Source: DAOTTW01 sp034437615
GTDB lineage: Bacteria > Chloroflexota > Anaerolineae > Aggregatilineales > Phototrophicaceae
Length of the DNA: 6,674 bases
Assembly: GCA_034437615.1 (NCBI GenBank)
Contig: DAOTTW010000185.1
Coordinates: 1-6,674 of the forward strand
Direction: 5' to 3'
The position numbers and the translations under genes are program-made. Shown one piece after another: positions 6,276-6,674 of this stretch. Every line of letters begins with the position of its first letter. Within the stretch, counting starts at the first letter, position 1. A model generated the notes under the pieces. That model was not told where the DNA came from, ran no database searches, and saw nothing but the letters and a program-made list of their open reading frames with translations.

Positions 6276-6280
6276 CCTTT
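6276..6280 (-). promoter_or_regulatory. Ribosome-binding site that fixes the response-regulator start
   Basis: Read on the minus strand this is AAAGG, 10 nt before the ATG at 6263-6265. No comparable site precedes the alternative ATG at 6403, so the shorter protein is preferred. Confidence 0.6.
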
Positions 6281-6368
6281 GGCTGCTTGTGCTCTCGTGG
6301 TTGCGCTGTGCTGCATGGCCTTGCGGTCTGGTCGCGCTGGCGTCAGCGTCGTGCTTTCATATTTTTTG

Positions 6369-6674
6369 CTATGGCCTCGGCGGGCGGTTGGCTTCGCCGT
6401 CACTGATGGCGCTTCGGTTCACACGGAAAACGCACGCATCCGCGCCGGTTGCGCGGCAACTTACTTCACGGACGTAAAATTCATAGCCATTGGACGACCA
6501 GCGCAGGCATTCCTGAATAATGCCGATCATCGCATGACACACAGGTTTATCGGCACGGCGTCCCCAGGCCATCGGGCTGAACTCTGTCCGAAAATACAGG
6601 GCGTGTTCGTCGCCCGTCGTGCTGCTTTCCTGGTCGCTGAAGCGCGTAAACAGCGCCGCCAATCCACGCAACCC
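6369..6674 (-). CDS. V4R (4-vinyl reductase) domain protein, C-terminal part (runs off the right edge)
   Basis: The minus strand is open from the window edge to a TAG at 6369-6371, giving 101 visible residues. The end of a V4R domain is recognisable. An amphipathic helix with two cysteines (VCHAMIGIIQECLRW, C45 and C55 counted from the Met at 6671) is followed by the strand pair YEFYVREVSCRATGADACVF (residues 63-82). The latter has C72 and C80 in the usual C-x7-C spacing near the end of the domain. V4R domains are small-molecule-binding or metal-binding modules found in bacteriochlorophyll biosynthesis proteins and in many sensory and regulatory proteins. This one lies directly upstream of a response regulator, so sensing is more likely than pigment reduction. 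A short tail (ISDGEANRPPRP) follows. The Met at 6671 is unlikely to be the true start, because the frame stays open to the edge and a whole V4R domain is longer. Confidence 0.75.
   Translation of the reverse strand, partial: GLRGLAALFTRFSDQESSTTGDEHALYFRTEFSPMAWGRRADKPVCHAMIGIIQECLRWSSNGYEFYVREVSCRATGADACVFRVNRSAISDGEANRPPRP

Noticed and set aside
6266..6403. N-terminal extension of the response regulator starting at an ATG at 6403
   Set aside because: It is low-complexity, lacks a ribosome site, overlaps the V4R gene and lies before a receiver domain that is complete from the ATG at 6265.

Overview
The window looks like an ordinary stretch of bacterial chromosome with moderately high GC, except for one locally AT-richer island at about 2600-3430. 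No rRNA, tRNA, CRISPR array or transposase was found. The gene set fits a Chloroflexota-type environmental bacterium: a bacterial Ro60 orthologue, a MacB/FtsX-type permease, a V4R-domain protein next to a REC/degenerate-GGDEF regulator, and a kynureninase-like PLP enzyme. That taxonomic placement is an inference from gene style, not from a marker gene.

Layout. At the left edge, on the minus strand, is the N-terminal third or so of an ABC-transporter permease (1-578). It is divergent from the main feature of interest, a bacterial Ro protein gene (rsr, 851-2533, plus strand). Between them is a near-consensus sigma70 promoter (725-753). It is followed immediately by a roughly 80-nt element (755-838) whose ends form a perfect 13-bp stem and whose interior folds into further stacked helices ending in a 7-nt loop. 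Its size, closed-ended fold and position beside rsr make it a candidate Y RNA, the RNA partner of Ro proteins. The hallmark tRNA-like module of the YrlA class could not be confirmed.

Downstream is a compact two-gene unit of unknown function (2623-2928 and 2918-3367, overlapping by 11 nt). It has strong Shine-Dalgarno sites, lower GC than its neighbours, and a good intrinsic terminator at 3391-3428. Next come a kynureninase/cysteine-desulfurase-like PLP enzyme (3452-4663), in which the usual PLP-binding aspartate is replaced by asparagine, and a small single-pass membrane protein (4785-5285) preceded by an extended -10 promoter.

A convergent region with a GC-rich palindrome (5327-5346) separates these from a minus-strand pair entering from the right edge. 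The pair is the C-terminal end of a V4R-domain protein (6369-6674, partial) followed by a response regulator with an N-terminal receiver domain and a C-terminal GGDEF-like domain whose signature has decayed to GPENF (5402-6265). They probably form a sensory operon in which the V4R protein senses a small molecule and the regulator passes the signal on without making cyclic di-GMP.
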